In this document: positions 16,884-25,320 of the stretch, in pieces
How the letters are laid out: every line of letters begins with the position of its first letter
Position numbering within the stretch: the first letter of the stretch is position 1
Assembly: GCA_963695805.1 (NCBI GenBank)
Contig: CAVOHV010000001.1
Coordinates: forward strand, 128,018 to 192,017
DNA length: 64,000 bases
Direction of reading: 5' to 3'
Source of the DNA: DASUPK01 sp963695805
GTDB taxonomy: Bacteria > Actinomycetota > Thermoleophilia > Solirubrobacterales > 70-9
Translations under genes and position numbers: made by a program
Notes under the pieces: model-generated
Seen by the model: only the letters and a program-made list of their open reading frames with translations
The model's database searches: none
Told to the model about the DNA's origin: nothing

Positions 16884-16993
16884 TGACACAGCCCTCGCAG
16901 CCGCCGGGCTGCAGGAGTAGCCGCTTTGGACGAAAAGCAGCGGTTCTGCTTTGCATGGAAAGCAGCACTCCGCCGAGAGATACTGGGTGGGCG
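16884..16993 (+). repeat. Complete cassette junction: tail, palindrome B, palindrome A, head
   Basis: Reads GCAGCCGCCGGGCTGCAGG then AGTAG (tail, coding AAAGLQE and stop), GCTTTGGACGAAAAGC (B), GCTTTGCATGGAAAGC (A), GAGAGATACTGGGTGGGCG (head), ATG. It shows the full order of modules between two genes although the gene in front has been lost. Confidence 0.8.
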
Positions 16994-17215
16994 ATGTCGG
17001 AGGAGAGCGTCGATCTGGTCCGACGATTGCTGGAGATGTTCGCGAAGCGTGAGCACGAGGCGGTGTTCGCTTTCTACGCGCCCGACATCGAGTGGGACGC
17101 GACAGCGTGGGAGTCAGATTGCGGCGGTGAACAACGGGATCGTCAGATCCTTGAGCAGGTCTCCGTCCACACCCCGCCCGGCAAGCTAGCCGACTGCGGC
17201 ATGATGCCAGCGTGA
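16994..17215 (+). pseudogene. NTF2-like cassette gene, truncated
   Basis: Starts MSEESVDLVRRLLEMFAKRE and keeps AVFAFYAPDIEWDATAWESD (about residues 1-45), then runs into unrelated sequence and overlaps the GTG of the next gene. The C-terminal two thirds and the tail are missing. Confidence 0.65.
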
Positions 17216-18048
17216 ACCTCTGGCTGGTGGCCCTGATCGTCGCGGTTGGCGCCGCGGCGGCGGTCGGCCTCATGTATCTGGTCCGCCGCCGGTCGAAGGC
17301 CGACCACTTCTTCATCGAAATCGAGCGCGGCGCCGGGATCTTCTCGTTCCTCGGCACCGCCTTTGCGGTCATCCTCGCTTTCGTCGTCCTCGCGGCCTTC
17401 CAGAGCTTCAACGACGCCAAGGCCGGTGCAGAGAAGGAGGCCACGTCGGTGGTGGAACTCTCGCGGACGGCCGAGTTCTTCCCCCCGCCCGAGAAGGATC
17501 CGATCGAGGGCGTCCTGATCTGTTACGGGCGGGCCGTGATCCACGAGGAGTGGCCCGCGATGAAGAGCGGGGACCGGAGCCCGCTGGTGGGGGCGTGGGT
17601 GAACAGCTTCCAGGGCGATCTCAAGCAGCTGAATCCCCGGACCGAGGTGCAGAAGGCCGCGTTCCTGCAGCTCCTCGCGCAGCAGGACAACCGGACCGAC
17701 GGCCGGCGGGAGCGGCTCAGCGAGGCGAACCGCTCGATCCCGACGCCGGTCTGGTTCTTCCTCGGCTTCGGCGCCTTCGTGACGATCGGCTTCGCCTTCT
17801 TCTTCGCCGACCGGCGCGAGGGTTTCATCGTGCAGGGGAGCCTGATCGCGGCGATCGCCGCCCTGGTCATCTCGGGACTCCTGCTGGTCTGGTTCCTCGA
17901 CCATCCTTACGAGAACAGCAGCGGCAGCATCACGCCGGACGAGATGGAGCGGCAGCTCGTGATCGTCCAGCGCGAGCACAAGGACGTCGTGCCGCCGTGC
18001 GACGACGAGGGCCATCGGGCGTCCCCGCCGCCCGCGGTCAGGAGCTAG
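17212..18048 (+). CDS. DUF4239-like membrane protein
   Basis: 278 aa, GTG start. Two N-terminal membrane helices (LWLVALIVAVGAAAAVGLMY and GTAFAVILAFVVLAAF), a soluble domain of about 110 residues with FNDAKAGAEKEATSVVELSR, and two C-terminal helices (WFFLGFGAFVTIGFAFFF and LIAAIAALVISGLLLVWFL). The FxSFxxAxxxxxxEA pattern after helix 2 is the DUF4239/bestrophin-like signature. Channel function has been proposed for relatives, but nothing here proves it. Confidence 0.75.
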   Translation: MNLWLVALIVAVGAAAAVGLMYLVRRRSKADHFFIEIERGAGIFSFLGTAFAVILAFVVLAAFQSFNDAKAGAEKEATSVVELSRTAEFFPPPEKDPIEGVLICYGRAVIHEEWPAMKSGDRSPLVGAWVNSFQGDLKQLNPRTEVQKAAFLQLLAQQDNRTDGRRERLSEANRSIPTPVWFFLGFGAFVTIGFAFFFADRREGFIVQGSLIAAIAALVISGLLLVWFLDHPYENSSGSITPDEMERQLVIVQREHKDVVPPCDDEGHRASPPPAVRS

Positions 18049-18091
18049 GGACAGTCACGTAACGGCGGGCGGTGCGCAAGGACCGATCGAT

Positions 18092-18257
18092 ATGGGCATC
18101 GACGGATTCGACTGCGAAGTCATCGACGGCAAGATCGCACGGGTGACGGCGTTCCTGACCGAGAAAGAAGCCCTCGAAGCCGCCGGGCTGTCGGAGTAGT
18201 CCAGAGTGCCGCTTTGGACGAAAAGCAGCACCGCTGCTTTGCATGGAAAGCAGCACT
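18092..18257 (+). pseudogene. NTF2 cassette 3' remnant with palindromes B and A
   Basis: MGIDGFDCEVIDGKIARVTA then FLTEKEALEAAGLSE and stop at 18199: the last strand and tail of an NTF2 gene. After the stop come GCTTTGGACGAAAAGC (B) and GCTTTGCATGGAAAGC (A), then ACTCGACGG with no head. Confidence 0.7.
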
Positions 18258-18348
18258 CGACGGCTCCGCCCGAGATCGCGGGGAACCGCCGAAACTCGGG
18301 GGCGCCGGGCCCGCGGTGCCCGTCGGCGAGCCCGACGCCCTGTGACGC

Positions 18349-18819
18349 TCAGCCGATCACGTGAAAGACGAAGTCGAACTTCGTCCCTTGCGGATTGTGG
18401 TAATTGAGCTCCATCTCGCCGCGAGCGTTGCGGTACGCGCCCGTCCCGCCAGTGATCGCAAGCACCGTGTTACCCGTGTCGCTGAACGGGCCTTCGACGG
18501 TGATCTGGCCGGACGGCAGGAACGTCGTCCACGTGCACTGCCAGGAGCTGCCCACGACGATGCGGATACAGGATCCCTGGTCGGTACCGACCTTGTGCGT
18601 GTCGGCCGCGTCGAAGACATCGTTCCCGAACGTGAGAATGTTGCCGACGACGTCGTTGTTGGGGTCTCCGTTGGTGACGACATCGGTGTCCGCGTGTTCG
18701 ACGACCGTGATCGTCTTACCAGCGGGATGGTGTCCCTTGCCCTTGCCCGCGCTTGAGTTGACCGCGACCGCGAGCACAGCCGCGGCCACCAGGAGCGCGG
18801 CGGCGATTACCCGCTTCAT
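18349..18819 (-). CDS. Secreted allene-oxide-cyclase-barrel-like protein
   Basis: 156 aa from ATG 18819 (AAGGAGGTCGAG upstream). Signal peptide RVIAAALLVAAAVLAVAVNSSA. The mature domain has SCIRIVVGSSWQCTWTTFLP (paired Cys), GQITVEGPFSDTGNTVLAI and TGGTGAYRNARGEMELNYHN, the pattern of AOC-barrel/dirigent-like secreted proteins common in actinobacteria. Relative of the protein at 14317. Confidence 0.78.
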   Translation of the reverse strand: MKRVIAAALLVAAAVLAVAVNSSAGKGKGHHPAGKTITVVEHADTDVVTNGDPNNDVVGNILTFGNDVFDAADTHKVGTDQGSCIRIVVGSSWQCTWTTFLPSGQITVEGPFSDTGNTVLAITGGTGAYRNARGEMELNYHNPQGTKFDFVFHVIG

Positions 18820-18980
18820 CTCGACCTCCTTGTCGTCGAGCCGGTGGGAGCCAAGCCCTCGCGAACCACCCATCTCACGCCGGCTCTGCTTTGGATTCAC
18901 AGGCGGCCAACAAGTCTCGAGGACCTGGCACGACGCTAACACTCCCCCGGCAACACCAGGGCTCCTCCTTCGAGGGCGCG

Positions 18981-19035
18981 GCGCCGTCGAAGGTGGCCTC
19001 GCCGGCTGGCCGGAGTGCGAGGGAGCCCCTGGGCG
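18981..19035 (+). repeat. Dispersed repeat R3, copy 1
   Basis: GCGCCGTCGAAGGTGGCC followed by GGCTGGCCGGAGT; copies at 44342 and 48738. Each copy lies upstream of a secreted-protein gene in the same orientation. Confidence 0.6.
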
Positions 19036-19261
19036 AGGCTTCTTCGCGTCTAGGTCGGGAACAGAGCCCGCTTATCCGCGAAACGTTCCCGGCCTTCCAC
19101 GCGGAAAGGACAGCCCCGGGAATCAACTGCGATTCGCAATCAGCGGACGTGGATCTCACATTCCCGGGGGAAAGTCCCCGCCGCTGTGTGGACAAGTACT
19201 GATGTGCCCCACGGAGAGCGGCCTTAGCGTTCCGCGGGTGCTTCTCCTGAGGAGTGGGGGT

Positions 19262-19825
19262 TTGAAAATTGGGAGCGCGGTGCTCGTGGCATTCACGTGC
19301 GCGTGCCTCCTGATCGATTCGCCACAGGCGCTGGGAGCAGGCGGGTCTGCGCAGGCGGCGGGCTCGAAAGTGAAGCGCAGCAAGGTCTGTAAGAAGAAGC
19401 GCAAGAAGGGAACCGGCTGCAAGACGCACAAGGGTCGCCGCGCTTCACTGCCGGCCCTCCCTCGCACCGTGACGCTGACCTGGGATTCAGGCGCCGACAT
19501 CGATCTCAAGGTCTACGACATGAAGGGACACCATGCCGGCATCCAGAATGGGGTCATCATCAACGGAATCCCCGGCGCCACGTACTCGGGCAACGACAGC
19601 GATGGATTCGGCCCGGAGACCTTCAGCGACCCGTTTGGCCGCAGGGTCGGATACCTAGTCTGCTACGTCTCCGGTCCGTCAGCCAACGTCACCTTGACCG
19701 ATTCCGGCCTTGGAGGCACCCGCTCCACCGGCACCCTCGGGCCGCCGGGTTCGCCGCCCGACCTCACGCAGGCGTACACGATCGCCGTGGGCTGGGGATA
19801 TCTGCCGATCGGCGCTCACTGCTGA
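19262..19825 (+). CDS. Secreted protein with DUF2135-like beta domain
   Basis: 187 aa from TTG 19262, chosen because GAGGAG lies 8 bp upstream; ATG 19202 in frame is the alternative. Signal KIGSAVLVAFTCACLLIDSP then a Lys/Arg/Cys-rich stretch (KVKRSKVCKKKRKKGTGCKT), and a beta domain starting LTWDSGADIDLKVYDMKGHH, the D.DL.V.D pattern of extracellular prepeptidase-like/DUF2135 domains, ending LTQAYTIAVGWGYLPIGAHC. Probably extracellular; function unknown. Confidence 0.68.
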   Translation: MKIGSAVLVAFTCACLLIDSPQALGAGGSAQAAGSKVKRSKVCKKKRKKGTGCKTHKGRRASLPALPRTVTLTWDSGADIDLKVYDMKGHHAGIQNGVIINGIPGATYSGNDSDGFGPETFSDPFGRRVGYLVCYVSGPSANVTLTDSGLGGTRSTGTLGPPGSPPDLTQAYTIAVGWGYLPIGAHC

Positions 19826-20084
19826 GCAAACCGACCGGTGCTTTTCCGAGAAAACGGGGTGAGGAATTCACTCGGTGCTGCACCGGCGCGTCCCTTACCT
19901 CCCTTGTGGGGCGCGACGGCTCTGTAGCTCTGGCTCAGCGTCTACAGCCACCTGCTGCCGCAGTCCGACGAGATCGCCGCAGAGCGCGTGGCAGCCGCGC
20001 TCTCGGCGTGAAACGAGGCGGTTTTCTGAGCGGGCAGCTCTTCGCCTCGCACCCTCCCCTCCGCCGGGGGATACTGCGTGGGCG

Positions 20085-20501
20085 ATGTCGGAGGAGACGA
20101 TCGCGGTTATTCAGCGCGGCTACGAGGCTTTCAACCGTGGCGACGAATCGGCGATCTCGGAGCTTGTGGGGGAGCATGCGACTCGCGACCTTGAGTGGAA
20201 AGCCATTGCCTCCTTTCCGGGCGGGGAGGGCCTCTATCAAGGCCCCGGCGCGATCCAGGCGTTGATGGATGCCATTCGATCCGAGTGGGAGGAGTTCGAG
20301 GTGAGCCTCGATGAGGTCCTTCACGATGGAGAGGAGGTGCTCGTCCTCGCCGAGCTGTTTCGCGGCCGAGCCCGGGAGAGCGGAGCGGAGGTGGAAGCCC
20401 GCATCTTTTCGACCTACTGGTTCGAGAATGGAAAGCTCTGGAAACGGGCTCCTTTCACCGAACGGAAGGCAGCCCTCGAAGCCGCCGGACTGTCGGAGTA
20501 G
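20085..20501 (+). CDS. SnoaL/NTF2-like protein, duplicated cassette copy 1
   Basis: 138 aa: MSEETIAVIQRGYEAFNRGD, FPGGEGLYQGPGAIQALMDA, HDGEEVLVLAELFRGRARES, ending KAALEAAGLSE. Protein identical to the gene at 42824; I see one nucleotide difference (T/C in the Tyr codon of LYQGPG). The start is fixed by the head GGATACTGCGTGGGCG; longer upstream frames are shadows. It is the first of three tandem NTF2 genes, with only GCG between its stop and the next ATG. Confidence 0.85.
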   Translation: MSEETIAVIQRGYEAFNRGDESAISELVGEHATRDLEWKAIASFPGGEGLYQGPGAIQALMDAIRSEWEEFEVSLDEVLHDGEEVLVLAELFRGRARESGAEVEARIFSTYWFENGKLWKRAPFTERKAALEAAGLSE

Positions 20502-20504
20502 GCG

Positions 20505-20896
20505 ATGTCGGAGGAGAACGTCGAGATCGTGCGGCGGTCCTGGGGGCTTGAGGTCTCCGAGCCCCATGCTCGCGCCAAGGCGCTGGAGACCTTTGATCCC
20601 GAAGTTGTTTGGAACCCCGTCGACGAGAGGCCGTCGTACGGCCTGGATGCGTACTTGGACTACAACAGGCGCTGGGAGGCCCGTGGGAAGACCTTGAGAT
20701 GACCCCCGAGGAGTTCATCGACGCTGGGAATCGGGTGGTGGTGAGAGCGTATTTCCGGGGACGCGGCCGGGGAAGCGGGCTCGAGGTCGATACCCGCTTC
20801 TATGAGCTCTACACGCTGCGCGGCGGCAAGATCGTCCGCGTTGACGAGTTCACTGGGCTGGAGGAGGCCCTCGAAGCCGCCGGGCTGTCGGAGTAG
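20505..20896 (+). pseudogene. SnoaL/NTF2-like gene with one frameshift
   Basis: MSEENVEIVRRSWGLEVSEP to about AYLDYNRRWE in one frame; near 20675 a single-base shift is needed to continue PWEDLEMTPEEFIDAGNRVV, YFRGRGRGSGLEVDTRFYEL and the tail EEALEAAGLSE. The second in the tandem array. The rest of the gene is well kept, so a sequencing indel is a real alternative to decay. Confidence 0.75.
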
Positions 20897-20899
20897 GCG

Positions 20900-21298
20900 A
20901 TGTCGGAGGAGAACGTCAAGCTTGCGCTTCAGGCGCTGGAAGCTCTTAAGCGGCGGGACCGGACCACCTGGCTCGCGGTCCACGATGACGACTTCGAACT
21001 CGTACCCATCCGCGATTTTCCGGAGGCTGGGGTGCGCGGTCCCGAGGCTGCCTGGAACTTCAACCTCGAGGCCTTCGAAGCCTTCGAGCAGGTCCCCATA
21101 GACGACGCCGAGCTCGTTGATGCCGGGGCCGACAAAGTCTTGGCCCATCCGCAATATGACGTGCGCGGAAGGGGGAGCGGCGCAAATGTCGAGTTCGATT
21201 ACTGGCTCGTCTTCACTGTCCGGCAGGGGAAAATTCTTCGCACCCAGTGGTTCGAAGACCGTGTCGAAGCCCTCCAAGCCGCCGGGCTGTCGGAGTAG
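20900..21298 (+). CDS. SnoaL/NTF2-like protein, third of tandem array
   Basis: 132 aa: MSEENVKLALQALEALKRRD, FELVPIRDFPEAGVRGPEAA, KVLAHPQYDVRGRGSGANVE, FTVRQGKILRTQWFEDRVEA and LQAAGLSE. The junction to the previous gene is TCGGAGTAGGCGATGTCGG; the GGAG of the previous tail sits 8 bp before the ATG and may serve as ribosome binding site in the array. Confidence 0.83.
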   Translation: MSEENVKLALQALEALKRRDRTTWLAVHDDDFELVPIRDFPEAGVRGPEAAWNFNLEAFEAFEQVPIDDAELVDAGADKVLAHPQYDVRGRGSGANVEFDYWLVFTVRQGKILRTQWFEDRVEALQAAGLSE

Positions 21299-21330
21299 GC
21301 CCGGACTGATCACACCGTGAAGTGCTGAGG

Positions 21331-21496
21331 TGGGTGATTCTGTTTCTGATGTCGCCACCGCGGGACCTCCGTTGTCCTGCTCCTAGCCCGTGGTGGCGAA
21401 AGGTTCGCGTGGAGCGGTCCTGCGAACTCGGGTTAGCGAATCCTAATCAGCGCGCTGGTCGGAAGCACGCACTCCAGGAGTGCTTTGCATGGAAAG
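21331..21496 (+). repeat. Dispersed repeat R4, copy 1
   Basis: About 165 bp shared with 46841-47008: GATGTCGCCACC, GGTTCGCGTGGAG, GGTCCTGCGAAC, GGGTTAGCGAATCCTAAT, GGAAGCACGCACTCCAGGAG, ending in palindrome A (CTTTGCATGGAAAG). GTCGCCACC and GGTGGCGA near its start could pair. Confidence 0.7.
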
Positions 21497-21735
21497 GAGC
21501 ACTTTTCGATCAGGCGGTGGCCTTCTTGGCCCGGGGGGCTAGTGCCCGGGAGGGGGGCCGGGCGGGCCGAGGATCTCGAACCCGTTTTGCTCCGCGATCG
21601 GGGCGGGCCGCTCCATGTCCACGCCCTTGCTTAGAAAACTCTCATAAATCGCCCCGCGCTGGGGGATAGACTCGCGGCCGAATTTTCGATGCCGGGGCGC
21701 AGGCAGTTTGACGCGGCCGGAAGGAGAGTCCATCG

Positions 21736-21939
21736 GTGAGAAATCGCGTCATCCGGCTCCGCGGCTTGCAGGGTGGTCTGGTCGCGCCCGCGGTCTTTGA
21801 CCTGAACGGGCCGGCGCACTACGTCCACTGGCACTTCTTCCAGATGTCGGTGGCGAACCTGATCGTGATCGGGTTGATGATCCTCGTCTTCATCGCGGCG
21901 ATCCTCCTTCCCTTTCCGAGGCGGGAGCTCGAGAAGTGA
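21736..21939 (+). CDS. Small membrane protein of cytochrome b operon
   Basis: 67 aa, GTG start with GGAAGGAGAG upstream. FDLNGPAHYVHWHFFQMSVA then a membrane helix NLIVIGLMILVFIAAILLPF. Its TGA overlaps the GTG of the cytochrome b gene (GTGA), so translation is coupled. Probably a small subunit or assembly factor of the same complex. Confidence 0.75.
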   Translation: MRNRVIRLRGLQGGLVAPAVFDLNGPAHYVHWHFFQMSVANLIVIGLMILVFIAAILLPFPRRELEK

Positions 21940-22580
21940 CGCCTGAGCAAGAGAAGCGCATGTGGACTGAGCGGGTTCGATCGCGCGCGGTCGGAGCCCT
22001 GCCACCGGAGAAGCTCCTGCCGGATCGCCAGCCCGCCTACGTCTCTTCATGGATCTACGTCTTCGGCGTCGCGACGATCGCGGCGCTGATCGTCGTCGTT
22101 GCATCCGGCGTGATCCTCGGGCTCAAGGGACCCGCCTGGTGGCACGTGTCGAGCGTCGGGAAGTTCTTCAACAGCATCCACCTCTGGGGCGTCGAAGTCT
22201 TCTTCTTCACGATGGTCGTGCACCTATGGGGCAAATTCTTCATGGGCGCCTGGCGGGGCGGCCGTGCCTGGACCTGGGTGACTGGAGCCGTGCTCTTCCT
22301 GGTCGCGATCGGCACAGCCTTCACTGGCTACCTGTCCCAACAGAACTTCGACTCGCAGTGGATCGCCAGCGAGGGCAAGGACGGCCTCAACTCGGTTGGG
22401 ATCGGCGCCTTCTTCAACGTCGCCGACTTCGGCCAGATGTACACCTGGCACGTAATCCTGCTACCCGTCGTCGTGGTGGCGATCGTTGTTTGGCACGTGC
22501 TGCTGGTTCGAAAGCACGGCGTTGTTCCCCCATTTGTGGCGAAGGTTCGCGATGCCTCGGCGGCAAGTAGCAGGGCATGA
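21936..22580 (+). CDS. Cytochrome b N-terminal-domain protein
   Basis: 214 aa, GTG start. Four membrane helices with the haem-ligand histidine pattern of b-type bis-haem proteins: FFNSIHLWGVEVFFFTMVVH then LWGKFFMGAWRGG, and MYTWHVILLPVVVVAIVVWH about 100 residues later. FTGYLSQQNFDSQW matches the loop after helix C. Length corresponds to cytochrome b6 (b-haem half only). No Rieske protein or cytochrome c gene is adjacent. Confidence 0.85.
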   Translation: MTPEQEKRMWTERVRSRAVGALPPEKLLPDRQPAYVSSWIYVFGVATIAALIVVVASGVILGLKGPAWWHVSSVGKFFNSIHLWGVEVFFFTMVVHLWGKFFMGAWRGGRAWTWVTGAVLFLVAIGTAFTGYLSQQNFDSQWIASEGKDGLNSVGIGAFFNVADFGQMYTWHVILLPVVVVAIVVWHVLLVRKHGVVPPFVAKVRDASAASSRA

Positions 22581-23575
22581 ACTCGACAGAAGCGCCTCCG
22601 GAACCGGCACCGCTCGAGTCGGCGGACTGGGCCGGTCCGTACGTCCGCTACGACCTGGTCAAGGAGTTCGTCGTCGCCCTGGCGGTGATCACAGCCCTGG
22701 TCGTGCTCTTGGCGATCCTCTTCTCCTCGCCTGACGATCCTCCGGTGACGATCAAGCAGTGGGCGCGAGCCGACCCCGCTGGCTTCGTGGGAACCGCTGT
22801 GAGCGAGCTGGACGGCTCCAGTGAGGTTGCGGGGTACGGCCCTCCCTACAACGACACCCCGGACGCCGCCCAGAATGTCATCGATTCGATCTCCCTCCAA
22901 CAGGCCGCCGGTGTTCACCACCGGGTCAACACCGCGGAAGACTTCGTCCTCAATCCGCTGCGAAGCATCCCAGGCGACGCTGCCCTAACGCAGGCCCTAA
23001 AGACCTACGAGGCGGCACCACCGTCCCAGCAGAAGGCCTGGACTGACGCGTACACCAAGTCCCTTGACAGCGCCGAGTTCCAGGGTGGCGTCCTCCAGGT
23101 GCCCGCGGGCGACTACGGGCCGGTCGCGCCGATGATGAGCTCCCTTGCCAGCTTGGCCGCGAGCGGCGGCCTCGACGGGGCGCTGCTCACGAGCAACCAG
23201 TTCTACCAGACCGATTTCACCAAGCCGCTCCTCTTCATCTCAGGCGGCGACTACTTCGAGTCGCGCGCGGACGAGCAGCACCTGCTCGGCGATCAGTGGG
23301 GGATGATGAACGAGACGGGCAGCTATCCGGGGCAGGTCTGGCTCTGGCTCTACACGTTCTGGTACCAGATCGCCCCGTTCAACACCTCCGACAATGCGGA
23401 CGCTCAGATCTGGGCCCTGATGATGCTTTTCTCGCTCGCCTTCATCTGCATCCCGGTAATCCCCGGGCTGCGAAGCCTGCCCCGCCATCTCGGCATCCAC
23501 AGGCTGATCTGGCGTGAGCACTACCGGCGCATCGAGGGCGGCTCCTCTGAGCATCCCCGCCGGCGTTCGCAGTAG
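22577..23575 (+). CDS. Membrane partner protein of cytochrome b
   Basis: 332 aa; ATGA overlap with the cytochrome b stop. One N-terminal helix (FVVALAVITALVVLLAILFS), a periplasmic domain of about 210 residues (FVLNPLRSIPGDAALTQALK), and two C-terminal helices, VWLWLYTFWYQIAPF and IWALMMLFSLAFICIPVIPG, as in the subunit IV half of cytochrome bc complexes. The large insert has no haem-binding CxxCH. Confidence 0.75.
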   Translation: MNSTEAPPEPAPLESADWAGPYVRYDLVKEFVVALAVITALVVLLAILFSSPDDPPVTIKQWARADPAGFVGTAVSELDGSSEVAGYGPPYNDTPDAAQNVIDSISLQQAAGVHHRVNTAEDFVLNPLRSIPGDAALTQALKTYEAAPPSQQKAWTDAYTKSLDSAEFQGGVLQVPAGDYGPVAPMMSSLASLAASGGLDGALLTSNQFYQTDFTKPLLFISGGDYFESRADEQHLLGDQWGMMNETGSYPGQVWLWLYTFWYQIAPFNTSDNADAQIWALMMLFSLAFICIPVIPGLRSLPRHLGIHRLIWREHYRRIEGGSSEHPRRRSQ

Positions 23576-23599
23576 GCGGGCCCGAGGGGTAGAAGCTCT

Positions 23600-23661
23600 C
23601 CTTTACCGCGACGGGCGCCAGTCCCTCGAGCCGGACCATCAAGGTCAAGCTGAAGCGTTAG
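23600..23661 (+). pseudogene. C-terminal remnant of a secreted protein
   Basis: ATGASPSSRTIKVKLKR and stop, comparable to the Lys-rich end TKKLKLKKR of the remnant at 59822. The rest of that gene is absent. Confidence 0.4.
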
Positions 23662-23756
23662 ATCAGGTGCGGATAAAGCGGGGCCCCCGCTTGCAGGCGG
23701 AATGGCTGCTTCCTTCCAGAGGGGTAGCACCGCAGTGCGGCGCACGGCCGCGCATA

Positions 23757-23860
23757 GTGCCGCTTTGCGGAAAGCGGACCTCCGCGGCGAGATACTGCGT
23801 GCGCGATGTCGGAGGAGAACGTTGCCTTGGTGCGTCAGATGATCGAAGCGGGTCGTCGGT
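23757..23860 (+). pseudogene. Cassette head and NTF2 start, cut by inverted NTF2 remnant
   Basis: GCCGCTTTGCGGAAAGCGG (palindrome), GCGAGATACTGCGTGCGCG, then MSEENVALVRQMIEAGRR before the sequence turns into the antisense of another NTF2 gene. Confidence 0.65.
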
Positions 23861-23864
23861 TATC

Positions 23865-24290
23865 GCCCTACCCTCTGAACCGGCGGCGGCCAAAGCCTCG
23901 GCCTCGGTGTCGAACGGCCGCAGTCGCTTCAGCTTCCCTGCAGCGAGCTCGAACACATAGAACACCGTGCGGTCCACCTCTACCCCGCTGGCGCTTCCCC
24001 GGCCGACGAACCGGGTGCGGACGACCACCACGTCCCCGTGAGCCTCGACCACCTCCTCGAGCGTGACGCTGAGCTCGTGCCAGACGCTCCGAAAGGCCGC
24101 CCACACCCGCATACCTCGTCAGGCCCGCGGTAGACGGTCTTGCCGACGGGCAGATCGGGGAGCCGGAATGACACGTGCCACTCGACGTCCGGCGCATCAG
24201 CCCGCGCGACCTCGAAGTCGCCGCGGCTGAATGCGTCGAGGCCGCGATGGATGAAAGCGATGTTCTCCTCGGCTGCCGTCGCGCAAGGAT
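23865..24290 (-). pseudogene. NTF2-like gene, inverted, frameshifted, start and stop lost
   Basis: Minus strand: AAEENIAFIHRGLDAFSRGD and VEWHVSFRLPDLPVGKTVYR, a frameshift near 24115, then VWHELSVTLEEVVEAHGDVV and FVGRGSASGVEVDRTVFYVF to EAEALAAAGSEG. The start codon is ACG where ATG is expected, and an extra base in the tail removes the stop. Confidence 0.65.
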
Positions 24291-24299
24291 GGCAGCCCG

Positions 24300-24587
24300 T
24301 CGGGGGTCGGCCCGCCCGCGCGGACGCTCGCTTACGGCGCTAAGCGATCATCCCCGCACCTATGCGGGTCCGTAAAGCCCGCGGGTAATTGCGCTAACGA
24401 AAGCCGTCGTGCCCGGGCTCCGCACGAGTACCGTCCAATTTCTGTAGGGCTGGCCCTGCCGCCCCTGCTGGTTGGGATCAGAAGGTAATCCGCCGCAAGC
24501 CGCGGATCCCCGGGCGATACCGGACTTTCCCTTCCCTTTGCCCGGCGGTTGCGACGATCTCCCTACTCCCGACAAGAGGGGGAAGCG
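24300..24587. other. Intergenic, no supported gene
   Basis: A minus-strand fragment reads NWTVLVRSPGTTAFVSAITR then GLYGPA and stop at 24373, possibly the end of a lost gene. Otherwise nothing is recognisable. Confidence 0.4.
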
Positions 24588-25214
24588 ATGGTCATCGCCC
24601 CGGCGGACTTGGACGCCCGATTGACGGACACAATCGCAACGCACGGCTGGTGGCTGGCGAGCCGTGCCGCCGGGCTGCTGGCGCTGATACTCGTGACCAT
24701 CTCGACCGCGCTGGCGTTGATGGTGGCCGGCCGCATGGTGCATAGGCCGGCCCTCGGCGCGATCCACCAGCAACTCGCGGTCACCGCCATTGTTGCCATC
24801 GCGGTGCACGGCATCACGTTGCTCGGCGACCCCTGGCTTCGACCCGGCATCGGTGGGATCGCAATTCCCTTCACCATGACCTACCGACCCCTGTGGACCG
24901 GCTTCGGAATCGTCGCCGGCTACGTCGCGGCGATCCTCGGCCTGAGCTTCTACGTCCGCACCCGGATCGGGCCGCGACTCTGGCGCAGCGCCCATCGGCT
25001 GATCATCGCGGTGTACGTGCTGGGGGTGGTGCACGTGCTCGGCGCCGGCACAGACGCATCTACGGTTTGGTTGCGTTGGTGGTTCGCGCTCACCGCTCCG
25101 GTGATCATGGTCCTGTTCGTGGCCCGGGTTCGGTCTGCTCTGCGCCGCTCTTCCTCCTCTTCCGGGCCCCACGGCTCGCGCGGCATCGATCTCAGCCGGC
25201 CGCCTACAGGGTGA
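24588..25214 (+). CDS. Ferric-reductase-like transmembrane protein
   Basis: 208 aa from ATG 24588 (AGAGGGGGAAGCG upstream). Five to six membrane helices; WWLASRAAGLLALILVTIST at the N-terminus, H in IHQQLAVTAIVAIAVHGITL, and H in LWRSAHRLIIAVYVLGVVHV fit the paired haem-binding histidines of ferric reductase/YedZ-type membrane domains. No FAD/NAD domain is fused or adjacent. Confidence 0.8.
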   Translation: MVIAPADLDARLTDTIATHGWWLASRAAGLLALILVTISTALALMVAGRMVHRPALGAIHQQLAVTAIVAIAVHGITLLGDPWLRPGIGGIAIPFTMTYRPLWTGFGIVAGYVAAILGLSFYVRTRIGPRLWRSAHRLIIAVYVLGVVHVLGAGTDASTVWLRWWFALTAPVIMVLFVARVRSALRRSSSSSGPHGSRGIDLSRPPTG

Positions 25215-25320
25215 GCTGGAGTCGGCCCTGGTAGTGCGCCGCCGCTCAGCTCAGTCTGGTTGGTCCTGATTCGCGACGGCTGTGCGGTGCGGGAGCGCCC
25301 CTGTGCACAAGGCCAGGGCG

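Noticed and set aside
16395..18257. CRISPR array suggested by repeated GCTTT...AAAGC units
   Set aside because: Units are not regularly spaced, spacers are not of uniform length, orientation varies, and no cas genes are present.
20085..21298. Classical integron cassette array
   Set aside because: The palindromes are far shorter than attC sites and lack their core motifs; genes inside the array are joined by 3 bp without any palindrome; no integron integrase is seen.
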